DNA of 6,467 nucleotides from Methanoregula sp. (GCA_026394695.1 JAPKXT010000188.1:1-6467); one strand, 5' to 3'; numbered from the stretch's first letter, positions 1 to 6,047 are shown. Notes: generated by a model from the letters alone, not told the origin. Numbers and translations are program-made.

Positions 1-444
1 GATCTCTGCATCGGCTGCTTTGAGTGCATGACGGTTTGTCCCGAACATGCGATCGACATTGACTGGGAGACTGAGATCCCGCTCTTTGTCGAGCGGCTGG
101 TCGAGTACGCGTACGGGGCATGGCATGGCAAGCAGGACAAGATCGGGTTTATCAATTTCCTCACCCGGATCACACCGGATTGCGACTGCGTCCCGTGGAG
201 TGATGCATCGATTGTGCCTGACATCGGCATTCTTGCATCTACCGATCCGGTCGCGTTTGATGCAGCTGCTTACGATCTTGTGAACCAGCAAACGGGTTTT
301 GCTGATACACGGCTTAACGCCCACCATCATCGTGGGGAGGACAAATTTACCGGCATGCGGGCAAGCACTGATGGGTACGCACAGATCCGGTACGCGGAAG
401 AGCTGGGGATGGGGAACCCCAAGTACGAATTGATCCGCATTTGA
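1..444 (+). CDS. DUF362 family iron-sulfur protein, C-terminal part (5' end outside window)
   Basis: The frame is open from base 1, so the gene begins upstream; 147 residues are visible. They open with a [4Fe-4S] ferredoxin motif, CIGCFECMTVCP (C-x2-C-x2-C-x3-C-P, visible residues 3-14). The characteristic DUF362 C-terminal block follows: PDCDCVPWSDASIVPDIGIL, then ASTDPVAFDAAAYDLVN (about residues 58-95). DUF362 proteins are usually about 370 residues, so more than half lies outside the window. Members are common in methanogens and anaerobes and are presumed cytoplasmic redox or electron-transfer proteins, but no specific reaction is established. The ATG at 28 lies inside the cysteine motif and cannot be the true start. 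The gene ends in TGA followed by repeated T-runs. The family call is confident; the function is not. Confidence 0.9.
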   Translation, partial: DLCIGCFECMTVCPEHAIDIDWETEIPLFVERLVEYAYGAWHGKQDKIGFINFLTRITPDCDCVPWSDASIVPDIGILASTDPVAFDAAAYDLVNQQTGFADTRLNAHHHRGEDKFTGMRASTDGYAQIRYAEELGMGNPKYELIRI

Positions 445-449
445 TCCCG

Positions 450-496
450 TTTTTTTATTTTTGACTTTTTCATTTTTTTTGCATTTTTTCATTTTT
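450..496 (+). terminator. Multi-T-tract terminator after the DUF362 gene
   Basis: Six T-runs (7, 5, 5, 8, 6 and 5 T) begin 6 bases after the stop codon, with no strong GC hairpin before them. Consecutive U-tracts at transcript ends are the usual archaeal termination signal. The tract separates the DUF362 gene from the glutamate-synthase-like gene, so the two are probably not one operon. Confidence 0.6.
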
Positions 497-519
497 GACG
501 TATGTTTTTACAAAAAATT

Positions 520-541
520 GGGTGGAAATGCATTGCCACCC
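520..541. promoter_or_regulatory. Near-perfect 22-bp palindrome, candidate operator
   Basis: The half-site GGGTGGAAATG (520-530) is mirrored by CATTGCCACCC (531-541). Ten of the eleven base pairs match; the only mismatch is A526/G535, and the palindrome stops cleanly on both sides. There is no loop, which fits a dimeric DNA-binding protein better than an RNA hairpin. It lies about 20 bp upstream of the TATA-like box at 560, about -57 relative to the predicted start. The cognate regulator is unknown. Confidence 0.5.
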
Positions 542-559
542 GCACTAAAAACCGTAACG

Positions 560-566
560 TTTAAAA
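560..566 (+). promoter_or_regulatory. TATA-like box for the glutamate-synthase-like gene
   Basis: TTTAAAA, preceded by the purine-containing CCGTAACG as a possible BRE, is the best TATA-like element in the 308-bp gap (445-752). It predicts a start near 588 and a leader of about 165 nt to the ATG at 753. No gene is supported in this gap. The rest of it holds the T-runs, the palindrome at 520-541 and the leader repeats at 641-724. Confidence 0.4.
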
Positions 567-640
567 GAGGATGGAAAGCAAGCGCTTATTAATGAATGAA
601 TATTAACTTAACTGAGTTTGAGATTAATTCCGCTCAAACG

Positions 641-724
641 GTTCTTCCGGAGATTGAAGGGGAACTTTCAATATCACGGGAGTAGACCATCGCAGTCACC
701 GGAAGATTGTCTTCCGTCGATCGA
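641..724 (+). other. Leader with several inverted repeats upstream of the glutamate-synthase-like gene
   Basis: Within the predicted untranslated leader there are three symmetric elements. ATTGAA (653-658) pairs with TTCAAT (667-672). CGGAAGA (700-706) pairs perfectly with TCTTCCG (710-716) across a TTG loop. TCGATCGA (717-724) is a perfect 8-bp palindrome. GTTC (641-644) could instead pair with GAAC (662-665), which would compete with the first hairpin. CCGGAGATTG (647-656) and CCGGAAGATTG (699-709) are near-direct repeats. Whether these act as RNA folds or as protein-binding DNA cannot be told from the sequence. Confidence 0.35.
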
Positions 725-740
725 GGGTCATAGGATTATT

Positions 741-747
741 GGAAGTG
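741..747 (+). promoter_or_regulatory. Ribosome binding site deciding the start at 753
   Basis: GGAAGTG differs by one base from GGAGGTG, the complement of the archaeal 16S rRNA tail, and ends 5 nt before the ATG at 753. No comparable site precedes the in-frame TTG at 618. Confidence 0.5.
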
Positions 748-752
748 TACTT

Positions 753-2342
753 ATGAATCTTAGACAGCCAAATGCAAACGAGGCAACTGGCACAGTAAAC
801 CGGTCACGGAGTGTCGCTCCGTGTTCCGGTATCTGTACCCGGTGCATGGACGGATGCAAAGGCAGCTGTGAGATCTGGTTATCATCGTTCCGGGGCAGGG
901 AAGTCCTGTATCCCGGCCCGTTCGGTGAGATCACCGCAGGTGCCGACAAGAATTACCCGATTGACTATTCGCATCTCAACATCCAGGGATATGCAGTAGG
1001 TGCAAAGGGACTTCCCGATGGAACCGAAGCCGGTCCGGATACAGCGGTCTTCTCAACCGTGGATACCGAGACCGAGTACGGCTGGGATAAAAAGGTAAGA
1101 ATGCGCCTCCCGATCTTTACGGGAGCACTTGGTTCAACCGATATTGCACGGGTGAACTGGGAGCACTTCGCAGTTGGTGCAGCAATATCCGGTATTACGT
1201 GTGTCTGCGGTGAAAACGTCTGTGGAATTGATCCGGGCCTGAAGCGTGATAACAAGGGTAAAGTTATCGAGTCTCCCGAGATGGATCGACGTATTAACGT
1301 CTATAAGAAATTCTACGATGGCTATGGAGAGATTCTCGTCCAGATGAATGTTGAAGACACCCGGCTTGGAACCGCGGAGTATGTCGCAAGCAAACATAAT
1401 CTGGACACCATCGAGCTCAAGTGGGGACAGGGTGCCAAGTGCATCGGCGGCGAAATCAAGGTCAAATCGCTTGAGCGGGCAATCGAGCTGAAGCGGCGCG
1501 GGTATATCGTTCTCCCGGATCCGACCTTAAAAGAGAACCAGGCAGCATTCAAGGCAGGCGCGATAAAAGAGTTCGAGCGTCACTCACGCCTTGGTTTTGT
1601 CACCAAGGAAGGGTTCATGGAAGAGATCGACCGGCTGCGCGACATCGGCTTCAAGCGGGTCACGTTAAAGACCGGTGCGTACTCCATGGTTGAACTGGCC
1701 ATGGCACTCCGCTATTGTTCCGAAGCTAAGATCGACCTGCTCACGATTGACGGTGCTCCTGGCGGTACCGGCATGAGCCCATGGCCTATGATGAACGAAT
1801 GGGGTATTCCGTCATTCTACCTCCATTCAATGGCATATGAGTTTGCCGGCAAACTAACAAAGAAAGGCATGCGGGTTCCGGATCTTGCATTCGCTGGAGG
1901 TTTCTCCGATGAGCCCGGCGTCTTCAAGGCGCTCGCGATGGGGAGCCCGTACGTTAAGGCGGTCTGCATGGGTCGCGGTCTCATGATCCCCGGCTTTGTC
2001 GGTAAGAACATCGAGAAGTGGATCAAAGAAGGCGATCTTCCCAAGACTGTTTCGAAGTATGGAAACAATATCGAGGAGATTTTTGTCTGTTACGAAGAGC
2101 TCAAGGAGAAATACGGTGCACGCGTAAAGGAGATACCAATGGGCGCGGTCGGTATCTACACGTACACGCAGAAGTTTAAGACCGGACTCCAGCAGCTCAT
2201 GGCAGGCAGCAGGAACTTCCGGCTCTCGACCATGTCACGCGATGACCTCATGGCACTCACGCCGGAAGCAGCAGATGTTTCCGGTATTGACTATGTCATG
2301 AGTGCACGTTACGATGAGGCAATGGGTGCTCTGCTCGACTGA
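753..2342 (+). CDS. FMN-binding glutamate synthase family protein, stand-alone synthase domain with N-terminal cysteine cluster
   Basis: A 529-residue protein with the TIM-barrel fold of the glutamate synthase central/FMN domain. Visible motifs are LKWGQGAK (about residues 222-229, corresponding to the usual KxxQGAKPG), the FMN-phosphate loop TIDGAPGGTGMSP (about 331-343), and AFAGGFSDEP...AVCMGRG (about 379-409). The N-terminus carries a cysteine cluster with spacing C-x3-C-x2-C-x3-C-x3-C (C24, C28, C31, C35, C39), and a second group CVCGENVC lies at 150-157; these could hold an Fe-S centre. The canonical CxxxxxCxxxxC [3Fe-4S] motif, the glutaminase domain and the NAD(P)H domain are all absent, so glutamine-dependent activity would need partners not seen here. 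ATG 753 is preferred because GGAAGTG sits 5 nt upstream; the frame is also open to a TTG at 618, which would add 45 poorly conserved-looking residues. The family is clear; the substrate is uncertain, since related proteins include N-methylglutamate synthase subunits. Confidence 0.85.
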   Translation: MNLRQPNANEATGTVNRSRSVAPCSGICTRCMDGCKGSCEIWLSSFRGREVLYPGPFGEITAGADKNYPIDYSHLNIQGYAVGAKGLPDGTEAGPDTAVFSTVDTETEYGWDKKVRMRLPIFTGALGSTDIARVNWEHFAVGAAISGITCVCGENVCGIDPGLKRDNKGKVIESPEMDRRINVYKKFYDGYGEILVQMNVEDTRLGTAEYVASKHNLDTIELKWGQGAKCIGGEIKVKSLERAIELKRRGYIVLPDPTLKENQAAFKAGAIKEFERHSRLGFVTKEGFMEEIDRLRDIGFKRVTLKTGAYSMVELAMALRYCSEAKIDLLTIDGAPGGTGMSPWPMMNEWGIPSFYLHSMAYEFAGKLTKKGMRVPDLAFAGGFSDEPGVFKALAMGSPYVKAVCMGRGLMIPGFVGKNIEKWIKEGDLPKTVSKYGNNIEEIFVCYEELKEKYGARVKEIPMGAVGIYTYTQKFKTGLQQLMAGSRNFRLSTMSRDDLMALTPEAADVSGIDYVMSARYDEAMGALLD

Positions 2343-2383
2343 GTAAACAAGGATTGGTACATTTTCAAAGGGCTACCCCCCCC

Positions 2384-2417
2384 TTTTTTTCCCAAAACCG
2401 GAAATTTTTTTATTTTT
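2384..2417 (+). terminator. T-rich terminator of the glutamate-synthase-like gene
   Basis: A C8-T7 run (2376-2390) is followed by T7-A-T5 (2405-2417), all within 80 nt of the stop codon. The second T-run merges into an inverted repeat, TTTTCC-TAG-GGAAAA (2414-2428), which is symmetric and could serve both convergent transcripts. Confidence 0.5.
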
Positions 2418-2455
2418 CCTAGGGAAAAGATCCTCTGAGTTGCGTACGTGATGTT

Positions 2456-2462
2456 AAAAAAA
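2456..2462 (-). terminator. Oligo-T terminator of the minus-strand hypothetical gene
   Basis: Read on the minus strand, seven T residues follow GCGG 8 nt after the TAA stop of the hypothetical gene. This is a short archaeal U-tract. With the plus-strand T-runs it forms a convergent termination zone at 2384-2462. Confidence 0.4.
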
Positions 2463-2470
2463 CCGCAGGA

Positions 2471-3643
2471 TTATTTCCGTGCCTTCGCCGTAATACTGAA
2501 CGTCTCCAGCAGATCCTGCGTGATCTTCACACCGAGCGTTGGCTGAAGTGCCTCAAGCCAGAGAAAAAAACCGACTTTTGGAGGAGTCGGACGCTCGAAC
2601 TTGAAATGCCCGTCCTTAGCCTGCACCATCTTGTGGTATTCTTTTTTCTGGTGGTACCTGAGATAGATAATCAACTCGTATCCCGGGAGGTCCGTTGCAA
2701 TTACGGCCTTTGAATAATATTTGAAAAAATCTACAAAATCCAGTTTTTTTCCTTTGACCGTGAGTCCGTAAGTATCGCAGAGCGATTTGATTGCCTGCGG
2801 GTACATTGCCCCGTAAAGTACTTTTTTCACTAGTTGTCCGGTCTTATCCGTAATTTCAGGGAATTTTTTGGAATCGTTTTTTATGTCTTTTTTTATTTCA
2901 TCTTTAGCAATCTCTGAAAATATCCGGTTACGCACTTCATCATGGTAACGCTTATAATCAAACGGGTTTTTTACCGGAATATCTGTTGCGCGAATAAGTT
3001 TATTGTGGTCCTCCGGTTTGTTATACAGGATTCGCGGGCGATAGTGCTTGACAAGTGACTTGATCTGTTCGCAGGAACTTGTGTTGATAATCGCATTTGT
3101 CCTGTCCTTTGCAAGACGTTTTACAACAGAGTAATTGGAGAGATCAAATGATGAGACCAGCAGGAAAGGTGTGGTTTTCTGGTTGTACAGGTACCCGAGT
3201 AATTTTTTCTTATAGGCAATCTCCTGCTCAAACTCTTTTAAGTCAGCTGGAGATGTGATAACCTCGGCAAATGCGACATGATTGTCCGCATCAACCAGCA
3301 GCATATCGAACTCAGCAAGATCCTGTCCGTTTCCCCTCACGGTGATGTCGCCATACTTTGAGTAATAGAGACCATTCTGCCCGATGCGAACCTCATCGCG
3401 TTTTTTTGGTGCATCTGCTCCTTTCATGGCAAGGAACCTGATACGGTCTGATCTCTTTGCGATATCCAAAAACATCTCATAGACGATTGCCTCAAACCAC
3501 CTGCCTTCGGCAGTTCGCATCGGTTCGATGTCCGGAGAAAAAAGTTTTTTGCGTTCAACCTGGTTCATGTGCCTCGTGGCATTAAGAGCGATTATTGCGG
3601 TTGGTTTAAAGTTTTTGAAATTGGAATTCAGCCACGGGATCAT
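2471..3643 (-). CDS. Uncharacterised protein with a possible PD-(D/E)XK-like core
   Basis: A 390-residue protein that I do not recognise as a named family. Residues about 46-155 resemble a PD-(D/E)XK nuclease core: a helix with a Glu (GRWFEAIVYEMF, E51), then a strand pair AEFDMLLVDADNHVAFAEVI with D113 and E127, then a Lys-rich amphipathic helix (QEIAYKKKLLGYLY). The usual E-x-K lysine is replaced by Ile129 (EVI), so the site may be inactive or a lysine from the following helix may substitute. The C-terminal half is charged and basic, with no recognisable motif, signal peptide or membrane segment. The start is uncertain: ATG 3643 is the first ATG, an in-frame TTG at 3682 would give 403 residues, ATG 3568 is also in frame, and none has a good ribosome binding site. 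It is divergent from the 118-residue gene at 3820. The family assignment is inference only. Confidence 0.75.
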   Translation of the reverse strand: MIPWLNSNFKNFKPTAIIALNATRHMNQVERKKLFSPDIEPMRTAEGRWFEAIVYEMFLDIAKRSDRIRFLAMKGADAPKKRDEVRIGQNGLYYSKYGDITVRGNGQDLAEFDMLLVDADNHVAFAEVITSPADLKEFEQEIAYKKKLLGYLYNQKTTPFLLVSSFDLSNYSVVKRLAKDRTNAIINTSSCEQIKSLVKHYRPRILYNKPEDHNKLIRATDIPVKNPFDYKRYHDEVRNRIFSEIAKDEIKKDIKNDSKKFPEITDKTGQLVKKVLYGAMYPQAIKSLCDTYGLTVKGKKLDFVDFFKYYSKAVIATDLPGYELIIYLRYHQKKEYHKMVQAKDGHFKFERPTPPKVGFFLWLEALQPTLGVKITQDLLETFSITAKARK

Positions 3644-3729
3644 AATTGCAGAGTAAAAATCCGTTTCCAAAGTAGATAACAATCTGCTTTGCGTCTTGTT
3701 TTCACATAATTATCATTCTAATAAGAAAC

Positions 3730-3738
3730 TATATATAA
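3730..3738. promoter_or_regulatory. Symmetrical TATA element shared by two divergent genes
   Basis: TATATATAA on the plus strand reads TTATATATA on the minus strand, so one element could fire both ways. Rightward it predicts a start near 3760, about 60 nt before ATG 3820. Leftward it predicts a start near 3709, about 66 nt before ATG 3643 or 27 nt before TTG 3682. It is the strongest TATA-like string in the 3644-3819 interval. Confidence 0.45.
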
Positions 3739-3803
3739 CATAGAAAGATATTGCCTTCGTACCTTAGCCACATGCACATGCCTATGGCAAGGGAGTGAAA
3801 ATC

Positions 3804-3810
3804 GGGGGGT
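3804..3810 (+). promoter_or_regulatory. Ribosome binding site of the 118-residue gene
   Basis: GGGGGGT matches GGAGGT except for one base and ends 9 nt before ATG 3820. It supports that start and supports the reading frame being translated. Confidence 0.5.
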
Positions 3811-3819
3811 CTTTGAAAA

Positions 3820-4176
3820 ATGCCAAAAGCAAAAAAAATAACCGGCTTGGCTCCACTGCCACCATATATTATGCCGGATGCATCGGAACCTGAATATCCG
3901 CTCATCCTGGAACAATTGCAGGACTATCGCAATTCCTTGATTGGCTCGTCATATTATTATATCAGAGCGGGTGATGAGTGCAACTACCTGTGCAGGATAG
4001 TGCATGGTGGGGGCAAGGTATTTTTCCATGAACTGGTGGATCACCATAAACATGGGATCAGTGATGAGGACATCGAGCAGTCAGTGAAAAGGGATACCGG
4101 AACATTCACTTTACCGGGACTTTACCCTATTTCACCACATATTGAACAGAAGTTGCGTATTTTGTATGATATTTGA
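3820..4176 (+). CDS. Small hypothetical protein (118 residues), no family recognised
   Basis: I do not recognise this protein. It has a basic N-terminus (MPKAKK) followed by a proline-rich stretch (LAPLPPYIMP) and an acidic, amphipathic segment. A central region contains CNYLC (C54, C58) and then a His-rich stretch, H62, H70, H75, H76 and H78, with E71. This Cys/His grouping could bind a metal, but it fits no zinc-finger pattern I can name. There is no signal peptide or transmembrane helix, so it is probably cytoplasmic. It has a ribosome binding site, its own upstream TATA element and a T8 run just after the stop, so it looks like a complete monocistronic gene. The opposite-strand frame at 3718-3915 has no such support. 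Confidence 0.65.
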   Translation: MPKAKKITGLAPLPPYIMPDASEPEYPLILEQLQDYRNSLIGSSYYYIRAGDECNYLCRIVHGGGKVFFHELVDHHKHGISDEDIEQSVKRDTGTFTLPGLYPISPHIEQKLRILYDI

Positions 4177-4180
4177 TCTA

Positions 4181-4188
4181 TTTTTTTT
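4181..4188 (+). terminator. T8 terminator after the 118-residue gene
   Basis: Eight consecutive T residues begin 4 nt after the TGA stop. No stable hairpin precedes them, as is usual for archaeal U-tract termination. Confidence 0.5.
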
Positions 4189-4280
4189 AAATAATACATA
4201 ATTGACTGTGAATATGTTAAAATAGTTAATTTCTAAATTATTTCCATTCAGTTCTGTTTATTTTAAAAAAATTCAATGGA

Positions 4281-4304
4281 TTTGTATCGGATTTTATATA
4301 CAAA
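4281..4304. repeat. Inverted repeat in the AT-rich convergent gap
   Basis: TTTGTAT (4281-4287) and ATACAAA (4298-4304) are perfect 7-base arms around a 10-base spacer that contains a TATA-like TTTTATATA. It lies in the 232-bp gap (4177-4408) between two convergent genes, where I see no coding frame. It could be an isolated promoter or operator of a small RNA, or chance in AT-rich DNA. Confidence 0.3.
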
Positions 4305-4370
4305 AGCCGGGAATACATTTTTTAATAAAATCCTCTTTTATGATTCCAGGTAAAAGGGATCATTAAAACT

Positions 4371-4378
4371 AAAAAAAA
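4371..4378 (-). terminator. U-tract terminator of the amtB-glnK operon
   Basis: Eight T residues on the minus strand lie 30 nt beyond the glnK stop, followed by TAGTTTTAATG. Further downstream (4335-4356) CTTTTA and TAAAAG form a 6-base inverted repeat with a 10-base loop. Confidence 0.45.
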
Positions 4379-4408
4379 TATTATGAAGTTGCAGGGTGTT
4401 TTTAATTC

Positions 4409-4738
4409 TTATGTCTCCATCTCTCCTGTGCGGATCCTGATAGAGGTTTCGACCGGCATGATGAATATTTTGCCATCACCGATCTTTCCCGTTCGGGCCG
4501 CTCCAGTGATTGTTGCTACAATGTTATCGAGATCAGTGTCCCTGACTACAATCTCCAACTGAATTTTTGGCAGGAAATCAACGGTCATCAGACCGCCGCG
4601 GTACTCGAGAGTAATTCCTTTCTGTTCACCTCTGCCTTTAACTTCGGTCATTGTCATGCTGACAAATCCTTTTTCTTCAAGCGCTTTTTTTACAAACTCG
4701 AATCGTTCAGGTTTGATAATTGCTTTTACCATTTTCAT
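4409..4738 (-). CDS. glnK: Nitrogen regulatory PII protein GlnK
   Basis: A 109-residue PII signal protein that senses 2-oxoglutarate and ATP/ADP and blocks the ammonium channel AmtB when nitrogen is sufficient. With the start at ATG 4738 the residue numbers align one-to-one with E. coli GlnB/GlnK. Seen directly: T-loop VKGRGEQKGITLEYRGG with Gln39, Arg47 (the residue that enters the AmtB pore) and Lys58; B-loop TGKIGDGK with Lys90; C-terminal IRIRTG with Arg101 and Arg103. Position 51, the uridylylated Tyr of enteric PII, is Met, and position 49, the cyanobacterial phosphoserine, is Gly, so control is probably by ligand binding only. GGAG lies 8 nt upstream of ATG 4738 (4747-4750), against 14 nt for the ATG at 4732; a longer frame reaching into amtB is not supported. 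It is the second gene of the operon, 16 bp after amtB. Confidence 0.97.
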   Translation of the reverse strand: MKMVKAIIKPERFEFVKKALEEKGFVSMTMTEVKGRGEQKGITLEYRGGLMTVDFLPKIQLEIVVRDTDLDNIVATITGAARTGKIGDGKIFIMPVETSIRIRTGEMET

Positions 4739-4746
4739 AGTAATTT

Positions 4747-4750
4747 CTCC
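4747..4750 (-). promoter_or_regulatory. Ribosome binding site of glnK
   Basis: GGAG on the minus strand lies in the 16-bp amtB-glnK spacer, 8 nt before ATG 4738. It decides in favour of this start over ATG 4732 and the upstream in-frame codons within amtB. Confidence 0.6.
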
Positions 4751-4754
4751 AGAA

Positions 4755-5960
4755 TTAGCATCGCTCCCCATGTTGGGAGATGTCAAGGCCGACATACTCT
4801 TCTTCCTCAGTGACCCGCAGACCGATAGTTTTGTCAATGATCACTGCAAGGATGTAGGTTACTACAAACGCATAGATAAGTGCTGCGAATGCTCCTGTTG
4901 CATTTGCGATGAACTGGTGAACATTACCTTCAAGAAGACCTGATGCTCCGTTGACCGCAGCTGCTGCGAAGATACCTGTTGCGAGTGCCCCCCACAGACC
5001 ACCGACTCCGTGGCATGCCCAGGCGTCGAGACTTTCATCCATACCTTTCTTTTGCCGGTAGAGCATGGCACTGTAACAGAGCACACCGGCGACAGCACCT
5101 ATGACAATGGATGCCATCGGCGTCACATACCCGGCTGCCGGAGTGATCGCTACAAGCCCGACGACTCCACCACTGACAAACCCTAGCGAGCTTGGTTTGC
5201 CACCGTGTGCCCAGCTGACCAGCATCCATGTCAGTGCTCCTGCAGCTGCTGCTGTATTTGTTGTGACAAACGCACTTGCAGCAAGTCCGTTTGCGGCTAT
5301 TGCACTGCCTGAGTTAAATCCAAACCAGCCAAACCACAGGAGTGCTGCACCCAGGATCGACCACGGAATATTTGCCGGTTCCAATGCATATTTACCAAAG
5401 CCGACACGGTTACCAATTACGAGAGCCAGTGCCAGCGCTGCAAACCCTGAACTGATGTGGACTACCGTTCCACCGGCAAAGTCAATCGCACCGAATTGGG
5501 ATGCCCAGCCACCACCCCATACCCAGTGGGCAAGGGGATCGTAGACGATGGTTGTCCAGAGAAGTGCAAATATGAGATATGAACTGAACTTTATCCGCTC
5601 TGCAAAACCTGATGTAACGATTGCCATCGTAACAGTCGCAAAAACGAGCTGGAATACCATGTACAGCAAACCAGGAATTGCGGCACTGTACGGGCCGGGC
5701 TCCATACCGACACCATTCAGTCCCAGGTTCTGCAGATTGCCGATAAATCCACCAACATCAGGACCAAAAGCCAGAGAGTACCCGATAAGTACCCACTGGA
5801 TGCTTACCAGTGCGAAAGCGACGAACGACAGGGTAATCATTGATATAAAGTTTTTCCTGCGTACCAAGCCACCATAGAATAATCCTACCCCCGGCGTCAT
5901 GATCATGACAAGCGCCGTTGAGGCAAGGATCCATGCTGTTGCTCCAGTATCAATTGCCAT
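4755..5960 (-). CDS. amtB: Ammonium transporter AmtB (Amt/MEP/Rh family)
   Basis: A 401-residue integral membrane channel for ammonium uptake, with about 11 hydrophobic segments expected of the family. There is no cleavable signal peptide, and the first helix starts almost at once (ATAWILASTALVMIMTPG). The functional residues fall at the same numbers as in E. coli AmtB: Phe107 and Phe215 (pore gate), Trp148 and Ser219 (outer ammonium site), Asp160, and the twin histidines His168 (VVHISSGF) and His317 (WACHGVGGLWG). The cytoplasmic tail has RVTEEEEYVGLDISQHGE, the conserved C-terminal signature, and ends in Cys. ATG 5960 is chosen because GGTGA (5966-5970) ends 5 nt upstream; the in-frame GTG at 5969 is part of that site. 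It is the first gene of an operon with glnK, and a candidate NrpR operator lies about 230 bp upstream. Confidence 0.97.
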   Translation of the reverse strand: MAIDTGATAWILASTALVMIMTPGVGLFYGGLVRRKNFISMITLSFVAFALVSIQWVLIGYSLAFGPDVGGFIGNLQNLGLNGVGMEPGPYSAAIPGLLYMVFQLVFATVTMAIVTSGFAERIKFSSYLIFALLWTTIVYDPLAHWVWGGGWASQFGAIDFAGGTVVHISSGFAALALALVIGNRVGFGKYALEPANIPWSILGAALLWFGWFGFNSGSAIAANGLAASAFVTTNTAAAAGALTWMLVSWAHGGKPSSLGFVSGGVVGLVAITPAAGYVTPMASIVIGAVAGVLCYSAMLYRQKKGMDESLDAWACHGVGGLWGALATGIFAAAAVNGASGLLEGNVHQFIANATGAFAALIYAFVVTYILAVIIDKTIGLRVTEEEEYVGLDISQHGERC

Positions 5961-5965
5961 TTTCT

Positions 5966-5970
5966 TCACC
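5966..5970 (-). promoter_or_regulatory. Ribosome binding site deciding the amtB start
   Basis: GGTGA on the minus strand is 5 nt before ATG 5960. The GTG at 5969 that would extend the protein by three residues lies inside this site and so is very unlikely to be the start. Confidence 0.65.
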
Positions 5971-6007
5971 TAGTTTTTCAGATATGCATCCGGAACCGCG
6001 ATACAGT

Positions 6008-6041
6008 TGATCCCATGGATCAGAATGCCTTTTTAGATAAA
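6008..6041 (-). promoter_or_regulatory. Possible second amtB promoter with inverted repeat
   Basis: On the minus strand TTTATCTA (6034-6041) is TATA-like and predicts a start near 6013. The perfect inverted repeat TGATCC-N3-GGATCA (6008-6022) covers that start. The resulting leader would be about 50 nt. The TATA match is weak, and the repeat could also act as a small RNA hairpin. Confidence 0.3.
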
Positions 6042-6047
6042 TCCAAA

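Noticed and set aside
450..496. T-rich tandem repeats as a possible repeat array
   Set aside because: Runs differ in length and spacing and lie just after a stop codon, so a multi-U terminator explains them; no CRISPR-like repeat or spacer pattern is present anywhere in the window.
618..752. N-terminal extension of the glutamate-synthase-like protein from TTG 618
   Set aside because: It starts with a rare codon and no ribosome binding site, overlaps the inverted repeats of the leader, and ATG 753 has a GGAAGTG site 5 nt upstream.
2376..2390. C8-T7 homopolymer as a possible sequencing artefact
   Set aside because: It is non-coding and changes no reading frame, so no inference can be drawn.
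3772..3798. Eight-codon ATG frame in the leader of the 118-residue gene (MHMPMARE)
   Set aside because: It is too short to judge, lacks a ribosome binding site, and resembles a chance frame made by the ACATGC tandem repeat.
3718..3915. 65-residue minus-strand frame
   Set aside because: It runs across the shared promoter and antisense to the start of the 118-residue gene, and has neither family features nor a ribosome binding site.
4739..4837. Extended GlnK start inside amtB
   Set aside because: The added residues are not PII-like, whereas ATG 4738 gives exact family numbering and a correctly spaced GGAG.
5101..5877. Long plus-strand frames antisense to amtB
   Set aside because: They mirror the codon pattern of a strongly supported membrane-channel gene and show no independent motifs.
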